Assembly (NCBI GenBank): GCA_022605405.1
Contig: JABYQQ010000022.1
Coordinates: 1 to 64,000, forward strand
Direction of reading: 5' to 3'
Length of the DNA stretch: 64,000 nucleotides
DNA from: Earliella scabrosa
Taxonomy: Eukaryota > Basidiomycota > Agaricomycetes > Polyporales > Polyporaceae
Below the pieces are notes generated by a model. It saw only the letters and a program-made list of their open reading frames with translations. It had not been told where the DNA came from and did not search any database. The translations under genes were made by a program, and so were the position numbers. Position 1 is the first letter of the stretch, and every line of letters begins with the position of its first letter. Below are positions 32,776 through 45,579 of this stretch, piece by piece.

Positions 32776-35707
32776 ACTCGCACGTCCAAGGCATCCCAGA
32801 GCCGCAGCTTGCTCTTATTCGCCGGCACTCCCTGAAGAGGAGCTCCTCTGGTGCGTTGTTTCAAGTCGCACAAGTTCGTCTCTCACCTCACAGACATGGA
32901 CGGACAATGTTGGTGAAGCACTCTCTAACAGCCAAGGCCCTCAGACCATGGGAACATTCCCTCTAATATTACTCTCCTTCCGCTACCTGACATCGCCCCT
33001 TATCTGCCTCATCACGAGATGATCTTCGAGCGCAGGACTCAGTTTCCATAACGCGGTACGTGCGCTGACGTCCTGAACCACATCCTGCCAGCTGACTCGT
33101 CACTTCATCGACCTGGATGACATGGCGAACAGGGTTTCCTTGCCAGTCTCACGTTCTCTACGGGTCCCTATCCTATTCCTCAGCAGCCAAACTGCTTGGA
33201 GTGATCTTTCCTTCCCTCCTCTTTCCCTCCACGACTCGCTACGACCGCAGCATTGAGCGTTGCGCCGGCACATCTGACGCGCGCACAATCATCCCACTGC
33301 GGACGCTGTCTCTCACTCTTTTCTGCTCGTGAGAATCCAACAGCGTCCGCAGGACGTTTGATAGACTTGCACCGGGTCGCGTGTTCGCGGCGGCTGCATA
33401 TGAGACAACCACGAGGTCCGTTCAGCCACGCATCTATCTGCCTCCGCTTCATGACGCACCGCTACACCTGTTCTTCACCCGCTCACCCGCCCATCCTTGG
33501 ACTCGCTCAACGGTTCCTGAGTCCGGCGCGCCAGCTCCCGCTTCTTGCTCACCGGCGCGGATGGGTAAGTCTTCCGTGACCTCAGCGCGCCGAGCTGCCT
33601 GGCCTGACCTTCAACCTAAATGTACAGCTGACTCTTTTCCCTCCGATCTTCTCAGGGAACATCTGCTTCCGGCTCGCACTATGTCGCCAGTGCGGCGTCC
33701 AGGGTCCTCTGCCATCCTCTTCCGCTGCCCTGCAACTGTCGGAACCGGCAACTTCGCACCAGAGTACCCTTGGACAACAACCTATTCGCCATCTTCTACC
33801 TTGGCCTCTGTCACTGGCCATATGCGAAGAACGCCGCTTTGCTGCCACCGGCTAGGTCTCCGCCTCAACGACGCCTTACGTGTGCCGCGGTGACAATGCC
33901 GTTGCGCACCGGACACCCGATCTCGTACGAGCGCGGACATGAGCGGGGTACGCTTCTGCAGGCTTATCGTGGCAATCACAGTATCGCTTACGACGGCCGA
34001 TCGTCATTTTCAGTCATACGTTTCCCCTGCTAGGACGTCGGAACTCGTCATCCTTCCGAATGCGGTAAGTCTTTGCGTTACCTTCTCCCGAACTCTTCAC
34101 CACCACCTCCCCACCGTCTTCGTGCGGCCGGGCCTCCGTCGTTGCTATAGCTCGCTATACATGCTCTCCGTGACCCTGCGGAATGCATGTTCCCAGTGTC
34201 ACCAGATGACACGCTGCTATACCATCCCCCGGTAACTGTCTGCTCTGCTACCAATGAGGCGAGTAGTGCCCCTGTGCCTTCGATGACGTATATCCTCCAG
34301 CTTTCTGTATGCACTACAAGTTGAAGTGCTAGAGTCGTGAGACAGGACGTCTCGAACAGTGCAGTTCGGGTGTGTCCGATGTCAACTTGCACCCATCATC
34401 AACGTCTCTTGGACGTCACTCAAAAATAAGCTCGCACTGAATTGCGTCTATTATGAACGAATCTTGCAGGCCCAGTCATTCATCAAGCATATGCGGTCAT
34501 ATCTTACTCATACGTGTCGCAGGCATATTCGCTTAATGAACGCCGTTCACGAGTCTATCTACGCTTCGCGCGTCGCGCCATTCCGCGGTGAGTCACAACG
34601 ACTACCTCTCCCATGTGCTACCTCATGCCAAGAGGGTACTTCCTACGGCAGAAGCTCGTTGAACCCCACTTTCAGCGCCCCGTCTCGCGCCTGGACCCTG
34701 CGGCCATCGTATCACCTCAACAGCCCTCGCGGTACCATGCCCCTTCCGACGCATGCTGCAATTCACTGGTACTATTCATCTTACTACCGCCGCAAACTGT
34801 ATGTGACACATCGAGTACCACCAGGACACACAGAATTCACGGCGCGCGCCGGTCGCAGGACGTTATCTCCTTCACTGAATGCCATTCAGTCCAAGAAAAC
34901 CACCCGCGGGCCGACCACTACCGCTGCCCTGCTTCTACCTGCGCCAGTATAGCCTCCCAATACAGCGGCGCACTAGGATCGGATCGAAGACGCTACTTTG
35001 TTAACCTTCGTGAGTCTTTTTGCGCGATCTCTGTTGGACCGTGCACTGAGCAGACGATGTATCTCAGTTACGCGAGCCATATCTCGCATGATTTTCCCCC
35101 GAGGGTGCGCATATGGAGAAATACCGGACGCCGAAGATGTCCCTGCGGGGGACGTAATAGCTGTCGTACAGTTGACAAACCCGCCGCATGCGAAAATCAG
35201 ATAGTCGACCGACCAGTGGGAGCATGGGAAAACGGGATGGCCTCGATTTAAGGTTACGAACGCCAATTCAAACCGCGACATTCTAACGGAGGTATGTCTC
35301 GCGAACTCCTCGCTCTGCCCCGCAGCCCATCTGATAGACTAGCGGCGCCCACGTCACGGCAGTGAAATATGTATAGGATAGACAGATGGACGGCAGACGT
35401 CATCGGGCTCGCCTTCGTGATAGAAAGGCGCGCGGGGATACCTCAAGGGGGCGACCAGGTAGCTTGTTTCTATCCTCGAGACAGCTTTTCGCGCGTCAAA
35501 ACCTACTTATCAATTCAATTCGATCTCCTTCTCAGTCCTGTCCGCTAGCCATATCGAGCTTCCGATCCCAAGAGACTGGGCTTCTCCGATTCGAGCGTCC
35601 TTCCCCTTTTGGTTCCTGTGGAAAGCGCAACTTCGGTTTCCCCGTGGCCTATAAAGTTGCGTCTACGGTGGAGTGTCGAGTACCACTCACCTTACCTCCC
35701 CTGCGCC
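32776..35707. other. Gene-poor stretch, possible decayed coding DNA
   Basis: The + strand has several GTAAGTC/GTGAGTC donor-like sites spaced about 420-520 bp apart (33565, 34066, 34589, 35009), some followed by CAG acceptors. The ORFs between them are up to 212 codons but show no family I recognise. This may be the remains of an intron-bearing gene. The last bases hold the promoter of the WOPR gene. Confidence 0.35.
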
Positions 35708-36998
35708 ATGGCCTCCCCTTTCGCCACTCGCCCAGCTGACAATGCCGGCCATGCTACCCATCCCGCCCTTCGTACGTCGTCAGCTCAGCCGATCTATTCG
35801 TTCAATGCTGTAACTCACCCTCATCTAAGATCTGCGCGATGCGAGGGATGCCCATGTTGTCTTCGAGGCTGTTCGTCTCGGGGTCCTTCCTCTCATCACT
35901 CGTCGCCTCACGGCGAACGAGCGTGAGCAGCTCACCTCGGGGAATGTCTTCGTGTGGGAAGAGGCCGAACATAAACAAGGTGAGTACGCGCCACAAGGAC
36001 GCATATGCTGTGATCACCCACGCCCCGTCTCGCGTGTCATTGAGTAGGCGGGCTGGAAAGGTGGACCGATGGGCGACGTTGGTGAGTGAAAACGCGAAAT
36101 TTCGACCGCATTCTTGCTCACGAGCTTCATCACCAACCTAGGTCGCAGAGCCGCATGCGCGGCGACTACCTCTTCTACGAGGAAAAGATTGAGACAACGC
36201 CAGAGGAGAAGGAAGCGAAGGCGGCCCGTCGGTAGGTCGTCACGTCGTGTCAAACCACGTTCTCACGGCTGACAAGCGCACCAGTGCTCGAAGAACGCTT
36301 GATCCCTTCGCAGCCCCTCCCGCTCCCATCCGACGACAAGATAGACCGTCGAAGCCCGACGGTCTCACGAAACAGACCTATTCCACACACGTCCACACTC
36401 GACGCGGCGAGCCGCCTCGCAAGTGGCACATCGTTGCCTACTTCTCAGTACGTCACCGTCGTCAGTGCATTGTGAAGGGGCCCATCTGAGCGCAATGCAC
36501 GATCTACAGGGCGACGACTACACGCGCCTTCCAGTAGTCGAGAACTACGAATACCTCCGCAACATTCGGGTCCCAGAAGGGATCTTCACATCTGCAAAGG
36601 GGAATATCGCTCGATTTGGCCGCGTCCTGGAAGACTCGGAGAGCCACGAGCCCCCTCATGCGGGCAGGGACTACCAGGAATGGGCCCCGACCCCCTGGGC
36701 TCTCCCATCCTCTTCTGTCATTCGTGGGGCCCCGACAGTTGATAGGCCCATGTCTTCCTCCTCGTCTTCGTCATCCTCAGCAGCAGCACTCACCTCGAGC
36801 CAGTACTCGGTGGGACATCACCGCCCTAGCAGCGCCGCTAGCACATTGCCTCGTCTGTCGACCGTGGTGCCCGTCGGACCTCTCACTCCGCCCACTTCCC
36901 CCGTGTATCCCACGAGTCCGGGGGGCCTTCCGAGCAACTACAAACCGCTCACGTCCGAGGATCGACGTGTCCTGAACAGCTTCCGTCTGGCATTGTAG
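35708..36998 (+). CDS. Gti1/Pac2-family (WOPR) transcription regulator
   Basis: Six exons (35708-35771, 35830-35979, 36048-36081, 36142-36231, 36285-36447, 36510-36998) give 329 residues. The WOPR domain is clear in two boxes. The first is LRDARDAHVVFEAVRLGVLP followed by LTSGNVFVWEE, then LERWTDGRRWSQSRMRGDYL and FYEEKIE. The second is LTKQTYSTHVHT followed by RKWHIVAYFS and the YEYLRNIRVPEGIF region. In fungi this family (Gti1, Pac2, Wor1, Ryp1, Sge1) binds DNA directly through the WOPR boxes and controls developmental switches, mating or effector genes in the nucleus. The C-terminal 110 residues are Ser/Pro-rich. The Arg/Lys pair expected between the boxes is replaced by a short linker rich in Pro. 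The protein is compact relative to many family members. It stands alone in a gene-poor stretch. Confidence 0.92.
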
Positions 36999-39900
36999 GG
37001 TATTGCGACTCGTCTTCGTTTTGAACAACGGTCAGTATAGGGTAATATGGCGAATGTATGGGGTCGGTAGTGTACGATAGGCATTTCTTGGACCTATTGA
37101 GTAGTATCGTACGAGCGGGACAGTCGTCGCGAATTCTCTTGTCCACCCAATAGGTGCCGTGACCGCTGAGTTATTTTTGCCGACCCTGATGACTTGACCA
37201 CCCCCGCCGCCGGGTCTGTACCACCGCCGTCGCAGCAAATCGATGATGCAGACGAGCAGGTCGAGTCACTGACTCACCTCTTCGAAAGTTTGGTACGGAA
37301 GCATGTCGCTCTCTCCTCGGGATTCCTCTCCACGCCTTCCCACTCCATGGCCGAAACGATCAAGAATACGCTGGTGAACGAGAAGCCTTCGGGGAATGGT
37401 AGGGTTCGATGCCTCGAACAACTCTACTTTCGCGGCAGATGCTGGATGATTTGAGTTTTAGTCTTCAGCGTAGTAGCAGTGGCTACGCATCCTGCGTCGT
37501 CGTCGTGGTAGGGGTTGGTAGTAGAGCGTCGTCGGGGCTGGAGCCTTCCCGTCTTGCTCGACCTTCCTTCAGGTCCGGTGCTCCGACAATGGTCCGCTAC
37601 CAGAGGGGCGTCAAACGCAAAAGAACCTAGGTGTGCGAGAGAACAACCCGGATGTGAAAAATCTCGGCGGGTCTCCCGACTCTCACCAACGCCGCTGTCG
37701 GATGGTCAACAGCTTGGTGGCAAATGCAGATTGCGGTGCCTAGCTCACGCTAGGGGCATGCCTAGATGAGAGCGGAAGATCGAGAGAATCCGCTCAGTTT
37801 TGCCTCGTGCCCCAGGATCCGGCGCATCTTACCTGCGCACACCATCTGCTACCCCACATCTCAACGTGGTGGTTTGGCCATTGACGCTTCCAGCTCGTGG
37901 ATCGCCTATGGTCGTGTGGGTCACACTGGAGGCGGCGCAACCACAGAGCGGGTGAGTCGATTGTTCTTACTTCTTCATTGTCTCCTATCCACCAGGCAGC
38001 TCTCACTGCGATCGTGTTCACAGCATGGAGTGACGGCATGTGCTCTCTATACAACGGAGGGAATGTCGTTGCATTCTTGAATCAAAAATGACGACTCTGT
38101 ACAGTGCTGGAGCGTGGCATATACTAACAACAGTCAATCTTTCACGCGTCAAGCTTTCAATAGCGAAGCATCTAGGTCGGACGATGAATGCGTTGCATCT
38201 GAGGAGGCGTCCATGATACAAGGTGGTTCTATTCGGTTCATGCACTGTTCCCCATCATTAAGTAACTGCAATGCTTGAGTATTGGGATAGGCACTCGTGG
38301 GGATCTTGCACACATGCATCACAGGACCGAGCGATGAATTCAACGAGAATGATTGCTTCGAGGTCACTCTGGCTAGCTGCTATGTTGATGCGTCATGAGA
38401 CGGTCATTGACTTCAGATGTCTACTTGGAGAACCGTCTAATCACCTTCTTTATGCCCGCATAATCAGTCCGTTAGGATTGCCGGATAGCTGTAGAAACAA
38501 CGAGGAGGCGAAAAGCTTCAGTGCTCTTACCAATCACCCGCTTGCCTCGGCTTACAGTCCCTCACGATCTCCTAAGCCCAGGTGCTCAACAGGGAAAGGC
38601 GTGAGTCGCACTCGCACCGCGGCCCGCGTACGGGACTGCACCCTGCTGCTGATCCTTCGTTAGTCGCATCGACCGCACTAGCTTCCATTCTAACTCACAT
38701 GATTCAGTACTGACACCGTACCACACTACCCCTGCCCACGGTCGACGCCCCGTGAGAGCGCAGTACCATACAGGCGCAGGGCGGTCTTCCCGTCTCAGAA
38801 TACCATGTCAATCATCCGCTCCATCGGGAGCCTATTCCTCCAACAAGGCCAAGGAGATCTCTGCTCCGCAGTAGCAGCTCGCGCAAGGTCTTCCTCCGCA
38901 TGCACGGTAGCAGCATTCCGAACGATTGTCCTCCACATGGTAAGTCTTACCCTAGCCGCTCCCTCCAAGTCATCACGGTCCAATGGTAAGACGGCCATTT
39001 ATCGAAAGTGCGGCCGTCGTGTCGCTGTGGCCAAGAATCAGTTCCCTGCAATTCGTTTCCTGCAACGTCGTGCAGCGCACCTATCCAATCGCTCTACCTT
39101 GCTCGCTTCAGCTGGCGACCTCGGTGGTACCCAATTGCTCCCGGGACGAGGACAGTCAGCTGACATCGGCTCGCGCTTGGAAATCATCCCGCATCGAGGT
39201 ATAATACGTCAGAATCACGACTGTCGCGTTCCACACCTTACCGGCTGCAGCGGACCGCTGTGAAGCTCTCGAGCTGTCTCGAGACCAATGGGACTGTTCC
39301 CCGAACCCTTGCGGGCGTGGCCGCATTTTGGAGATGGTGGTTGGCCATCGCAAGATTGCTCCCGCCTCTCGACGCTACGCAGAGGTGAATCCTGTGTACC
39401 CTGAATATGTATCTTCAGCTGAGACAGTCTAGGTTCGACGCAATAAGATCTCCGATATGCTCTTACCTTACCGGCTTAGTCCAGATCCCGGGCTCCCGAT
39501 GGGACTTCGTCACCGCATGTTCGTCCACGTCAGCCTCATCCGGGGAAACGCTCTGAGGGTATGGTACCCCCTCTCACTCCGCCAACTCCAACTCTAGCCT
39601 TCGGAGACGACATAGAACCCACTTTGCATGTGGAATGGTCAGACAGCGCGGGCTACCGAGTTGCTCCAGCCCAGCGTCATCCCCCGAAGACCAACCTCTC
39701 TCGCGCGAAGCCACCAGTATTAGGACCTCGTCAAGGGTTTCGTCTCCCCTCCCCCTGGACTTCTCGAGGCCGCACAAGCGATCTCGAGGATCGATTGCGA
39801 GCCCCGATGACCGGTAAGGTTTGCAATGCCGTCAAATGGTCTCGACGAGCTTCTAGCCGCGGCGTCGTGCCCAGAATACTCACGGACATGCGAATATCAG

Positions 39901-42900
39901 TATCAGAGTACCGAGGCCAAGACCGACCAAGCCAGCAGCACCTCCTCAACCCGATTGCCGATTGCCGTGGTTAGTCTTGCGGCCCGGGGCAGGTCTCATG
40001 CGTAGGGCTCGCTTAGCCTCGTACCCAATACTCGATTTTCCTCATCAGGGTTCTTGGTTACCATTCGCGGTAAATACAATCGCACCTGCTCCGTCATATC
40101 CACGCCTTCGTGGCGCAATTCATCGCATCTCAGGATCTCCAGAACCCCGTGCACCAAGTCGAATATCCATCGGCGCCACCTTATCGATCCCATAATCCCA
40201 GCTGCGAGCGGAGTCCGTTCAATTGGACGGACTCAACCCACAGCCCATGCACGGCTCCGAAGATCGCTGTTCCGTAATCTCGCAAGTTTCCATGTCGGCC
40301 CCAGTCGGAAGCCGTCAGGGCCTGAAGAACACAGCGAACGCAGGAGCAGCAATTGAGTCCAAGATAGAGCGCAATGCAATTGCAGAGATATACCTCCGCT
40401 CGGCGCAAGATCCAATACGACCCGTCCACCCCCTTGCGGCGTTATCAACCTCGGACGCCGGCTGGACGCGACCCAATCAACGATTCTGACATGCAAATTC
40501 CGATGATCTCTCCCGACGCCCACAACATTCGATGTTGGCGCGTGGTCGGCCGCCTGTGATGGCAGTGCCAGGGCCTGGTCCGCACCGTCCCCATGTGCTG
40601 CTCGGCGCGGGAGAATACGGGGACAACCGAACAGACGCATGACCCACCAGCCACAATGCGAAGGGTGCGCGAGAGCAGTAGAGATGGCCCATCGCAGGTT
40701 AACTGACGTACCGACATCATCTACCGCCAATCCAGAGGGTAATCCCTATCGTACGCCCTTTCTGCATGTCCTTCTGACGAAAAGGGTGCGCCGCGTTGGA
40801 GCCCCGGACTATCTGTCCAGCGGAGTGGTCCTGTCTCATGCGGGGAAGCTCCTCGAGATCTACGTGTACTTCTTCAGCACCGCCGAGCAGGCACCAGAGG
40901 AAGGTTCGAACTCGCCTTTCATGTCGAAGACCCGCTCTTACTAACAGGCTGCGCAGTCCTATTGCACACGCTCTCGTGGAGCAGGCTCTTCGGAGACATC
41001 CAGGTCGAACACATACCAGTTCTGTCTGAGAACGTGGATGTTCTCGAGCGCGTCTACTTCGTCCGCTGCTGTATTGTAACGTGGAAGCTGTGCTGAATGG
41101 TCAGCTATTCACGTCAAAGAGAGCGAGATAGGGTATTCGCACCGACAGCGCTTCTAGGAGTCGATGGCGGTGGTTCTGCGCAACATCTGGAAGGTCTGCT
41201 CTCGAACAAATATATTGGCCGACAGGGAGGATTTCGTCCAACTCAACCTTGTTGCGCCTGTGAACGACGAGGAGGCTGCGTTAGCACCTCCCGATACATC
41301 TGCCAGCCTGCGAAGTTCGTAGGTGATAACGCGCCCGAGCACCGCGACGACTCCATCGGTCGTATGTCGCCTTCATTCGCTTGAGCAGCACTTCCCGTGT
41401 CAGCTTGTGCCCGCTGCGCGGTGTCCGGCTTTGCGCAGCATCCGAGACGCAAGTGCGAGGCATCTCCCAGGACATCGAGATAGGAGTGTTGAATGACAAA
41501 TGAAACGCATCCCTGATCCCCCGTGCACACAGTGTTCACGGATATAGACGGCCACCCGAGGTCGCTCCGAGCGTTCTCTCGGGATCCAGGCACCCCTCAA
41601 TGTTCGTCTTCCTGTGCGATATTAGTGACCTGTCAGGCTGTTGACACGTTGTCGTCCATGCGGTCTTTGACGTAGACCTCGACCCCACTTCTCTTGCCCG
41701 TCTCTTCTTCCTTCGTTCAGCCAAGTGTCGCGCGGCCCGCGACTAGTCATCCTGAGCTTCGCCGTCTTCGATTCCTGCTTCTCTTCGGCGTTTTGGATCG
41801 GTCTAGACCCGCTTTGCTCGCTGTCGCCGAGCACGGCGTAGTCTGTGTCATCTTGGTCCTCGACGATGTCCAAGTCTCATCCCGCTGCCTGCGCAAAGAC
41901 TAGCTTCACTCGTCCTACGCTTGGAATGTTTGACGTGAGGCTCACCACGACGACCTGCCGGAATAAGTGGATGCGGGTTGCCCACTAGACCAATAACGCG
42001 TTTTCGGAGGACGAACGCGTAACACGTCCCATCTGTCTTGGACAAACTTGCACGGAGGCCACACTCAGCCTAGTGTTGATCACTGGTCGAGCGAACTCTG
42101 AGATGAGAAGGTGCGTTTGACTCACGATATGCGGTCGTCCATGATCGATAGCTTACCGATACACGTTAGCGTGCGGGGTAGGCCCATGCACCAGTCTCGT
42201 ATTCATCATCTTTGATCTACAGAATCCCTCGAATGCAGCTAGTCATCGTGGCCGAGCAAATGACTGTTCGTTATCGGCTCTACACGAATCAGCGATCATG
42301 GTCGGGTCGGAGCAAGGCACGCAGTAGGACAGTGGCGTTGCTGAGGATCGTGCTCTGTGGAGCTGATCTTCAGCACGCGGTCAGCATTGACGGCATATCA
42401 GCTTGCGTGAGATACTATGACTGACCCTCAGCGCCATGAAAGTATGATTCGGTGGTAGGACCTCGGCGAGGCTTATCGTGCGGACAAGCCTTCCATTGAC
42501 TCCTCCGTGAATGTAGAGTGCTGATGGCGACTGCGTTGCTGGAAAGCTGGAGATCATATTGCTCGTCTCTCCACTGGGCTACACTGCACCGTCACATGGG
42601 ATAGAGTGGTCTATTACATGGAAGCACGCACGTTTGGACGAAGGCGAGAGGTTTGCCATATACGCTTGCTTTCGCGCCGCTCTAGCTCGTTTCGGTCGAA
42701 TTGAGCGGTTGGAACATGGGCTCTCCCTGCAATTAGCTGTAATTCCAGGATCACACGTTCATGCAGTCAGAGTAGACATACCTGGGACGCCGATTCTCTG
42801 CTCCTTCGCCCCTCTAATCCTCCCGGAACCTGAGTCTACGCATGACGACCTCCGAATCATCTGTCTGTCGAAGCCCGAGTGTTCAATGTCAATGGCGGAT

Positions 42901-43318
42901 TCAAGTCACACAAGTAGCCCAGGTTGTAAAACGTAACACCGTGGTACGTCATATGAGGGAGACATGGCTGAGGGACTCGGAGAAGGACGAGGACACGGGC
43001 ATAGGGCGAGAACGGCCGACGCCTGCCGACGCCCACTCGCATTCTAGGCGCCCGTTGTGACCGACGCGTGGGTCACAGCATGCCATCGCGCGTCGGTCAC
43101 AGTCACGGCCTTGAGCTCTGAGCTCACGCCGATTGGGTTGTCGATGGAGACTCGGAGACGTCTAGTTGAGTATTATTACAAAGTATACATAGATAGATAG
43201 TTGGGTAGATCAATGGTCGCGCATATAACATGTCCAAATTCGAGAGGAAGCAAGACTGTATCATCGGAGACGCCCTCGCAGGCTGTACGACTCAAGAGCA
43301 AGTCAGGAGGCATTGATC
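36999..43318. other. Gene-poor stretch of 6.3 kb
   Basis: No gene could be recognised. Frames worth naming are 37160-37450 (+, acidic, SLTHLFESLVRKHVALSSGF), 38805-39263 (+), 39635-39817 (+, Ser-rich), 40639-40944 (+, GVVLSHAGKLLEIYVYFF) and 42559-42936 (+). Each is short, without a convincing partner exon or family motif. No mobile-element proteins or terminal repeats were noticed. Confidence 0.4.
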
Positions 43319-43956
43319 CTAGGAGGAAGGATTGTAAATGACCCGGTAGGTCTTGCCTTGCATCCGCTCAAGACGGAGGATACTAATTCCCTTTAGCTCG
43401 GGCACCTGGACCGCAATCGGCATAGGCCTCAGGGCGAGCGCGAGCTGGCTGCTTGAAGAGCGAATCTCGTTCTTGATCTCAGCCTGCTTCTGTTTTGCGT
43501 TTGTGTCCTCCTTCTGCTGCGTCCTCTATATTCCTATCAGACCAAAGAAATCATTCGGAAGAGGGAATGAATGTACCTTTAGAAAGGCCCCGAAGTTGTA
43601 CGCTACGGTTACCGCGATATTCGCTCGACCTGCGCGGTACGGCGTGCCTTTGTCAACGGGCACATTATGAACCTCCAGATGTTCCTTATACTGGTATTCC
43701 AAGGTCAGCCAAGAGTACTCGGCACCAACGGTCTGCCACCTACTATATATTCGATATCGATCGAGTCCACACCTGTTCCAACGAACGGGTCGTAGTGAGG
43801 ATCTTCTACGATGGTCGCTCGGTCCCCCAGCTTCACTTTCAAGAGCTCCTCCGCAGTGAGTGTCCGTCCCTGAACTCCATGAAACTCGATCCGAGCAGGG
43901 AGGGCGTCGCGCCTGACGACCGGACGAGACGCCGCGTTGGACTTGTTGCGAGACAT
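43319..43956 (-). CDS. Small basic protein of unknown function, three exons
   Basis: Three minus-strand exons (43744-43956, 43577-43690, 43319-43525) join in frame across a 53-bp intron (43691-43743, with a CTGAC branch-like site) and a 51-bp intron (43526-43576), giving 177 residues. The start MSRNKSNAASRPVVRRDALP is basic. A middle part contains LTAEELLKVKLGDRATIVED and NVPVDKGTPYRAGRANIAV. The third exon encodes a charged helix (KQKQAEIKNEIRSSSSQLAL) and ends ELKGISILRLERMQGKTYRV plus eight residues. The last segment faintly recalls the KA1 domain that closes several protein kinases, but the length is too short to claim it. No signal peptide or membrane helix is seen. Clean splice signals and frame support a real gene; the function is unknown. 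Confidence 0.55.
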
Positions 43957-45579
43957 GGCGAGCACGGGGAGGTGGAGTGGCGACTGCAGTGCGATGTAGG
44001 TTGAAGAGCTCCATCCCGCCGCGCTCTTAAAAGCAGAACGTAGCAGAGTCAAAGCTATCTGGAGGGGCACAGCGCGAAAGCGAAGCCATGCAACAACAGG
44101 GCAAGATGACGCGGGCGAAGGGAAGGGGACACTGAGCAGACCCCACCTCGTGCTGCTCAGACCAAAGCGAGGACCAGCAAAACCGGGGAGGATGAGCATC
44201 CCTGTCATAGCAGAGCGCCGCTCAGGCTGTCCGCAGCCTTGTTCGACCCAGGAACTTGAGAGAATTCATCAGCGGCGAGCGGCGGAGGAAGCAGAGACGC
44301 ACCACTCATCGACGTGTTCTGAATCTCCTCGACGGAGCAAAACTTGCGCTGTGCCCTTTCAGTTACCGTACGGTATCGCGTATAGCTCCCAGCACAACAT
44401 TCAGCGAGTTGACGGGCACATCGTGAGCTTCTAGTCAGCGGTACAGCGGTCCGATCGTCATGTCGAGCCTCCGAAGGTCGGGCTCGGCCCCCTCACGCAT
44501 TGACGTCGTGATCGTTGGGACAACACCCTTCAAAGCCTGCTGAGCCACCTCAAGACACAGCGCTAGATGTCTCGAACACGTGAGAACCGCCAGGAGGGTC
44601 GGCCGGCCGAGGGGGACTCGGAGACGGCCGGGGTGCTCACGGCGATGCCTAAAACATAAGTCAACACTGTAAATCTAGCTGTATAATAGAGACATAAATG
44701 CTCACTGACAGTCGCTATACGCCGTGCGGGTGACTACGATGATTATTCCGGCCGTTCGGCGAGAATACAAGGTATGACCGTCCGAATCGACCGGGCAGAG
44801 CTCCCAGGGTGTCGTAGAACAATGGGTCAAGACCATTACCAGGCCCTCAAAGCAGCACAAATCCGGCCGGGTCGCCTAGGGAAACCGAAATTGGGGACGG
44901 AGCGGGCCGTCGTCGGGCGGATGTGCTGGCAGGGGAGACAAAATATCGATGGGTTGCCCAACGCAGCATAAGGTTTGTTTGTCCCTGTTAGGATCAGAAG
45001 GTATTGCCTTTTTCGGCAGTCATCCTACCGGGCGCTTACCGTCAGGTGGGCTCTCGCATTCGTAGAGGTTGTCTAAGCTTGATCGCGCTGCTCGTCGCAA
45101 AGCAGCCATTACAGAGCCTAATTGTGTAACATAATCTGCTGAAGACGCTTGTCTCGCGACTATCTCACAACGAGGTTCGTTGACGCCGTTTGCTTGACCG
45201 GTGCGGACTCGGACTGCGACTGACAGCTATACATAGCACACAGCTAGAATCACGAAAACGTGACATGCTTAAATCACTCGCCGCAGGGACAGCTAAATCC
45301 AGGGATGGCAACTACCTCTAGCATGAGCTGCGCCCAAGATACGACGAAGAGGCCAGCAACTCACCGAACTGCACAGCTGACCTCGATGCGAGTAGCCATG
45401 GTCCGAAAAGGGAGTATAATACACCGTGTTCACCATCCAATACGTACGTATGTACACACATTCCAAATCCAAATCCATGTCTTCAGGCCGACACGACAAC
45501 TCAACTCCGGAATCCAACGAACACGAACGACACCAGGACGTAGCATGGAACACACGAACCACCGTCACAGCACCACCAT
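43957..45579. other. Intergenic stretch, no gene recognised
   Basis: Upstream of the small unknown gene and downstream of HRD1. Only short ORFs. The part near 45400-45579 is expected to hold the HRD1 3' UTR. Confidence 0.4.

Noticed and set aside
33117..35251. Retrotransposon or DNA transposon
   Set aside because: No reverse transcriptase, integrase or transposase motifs and no terminal repeats were found in any frame.
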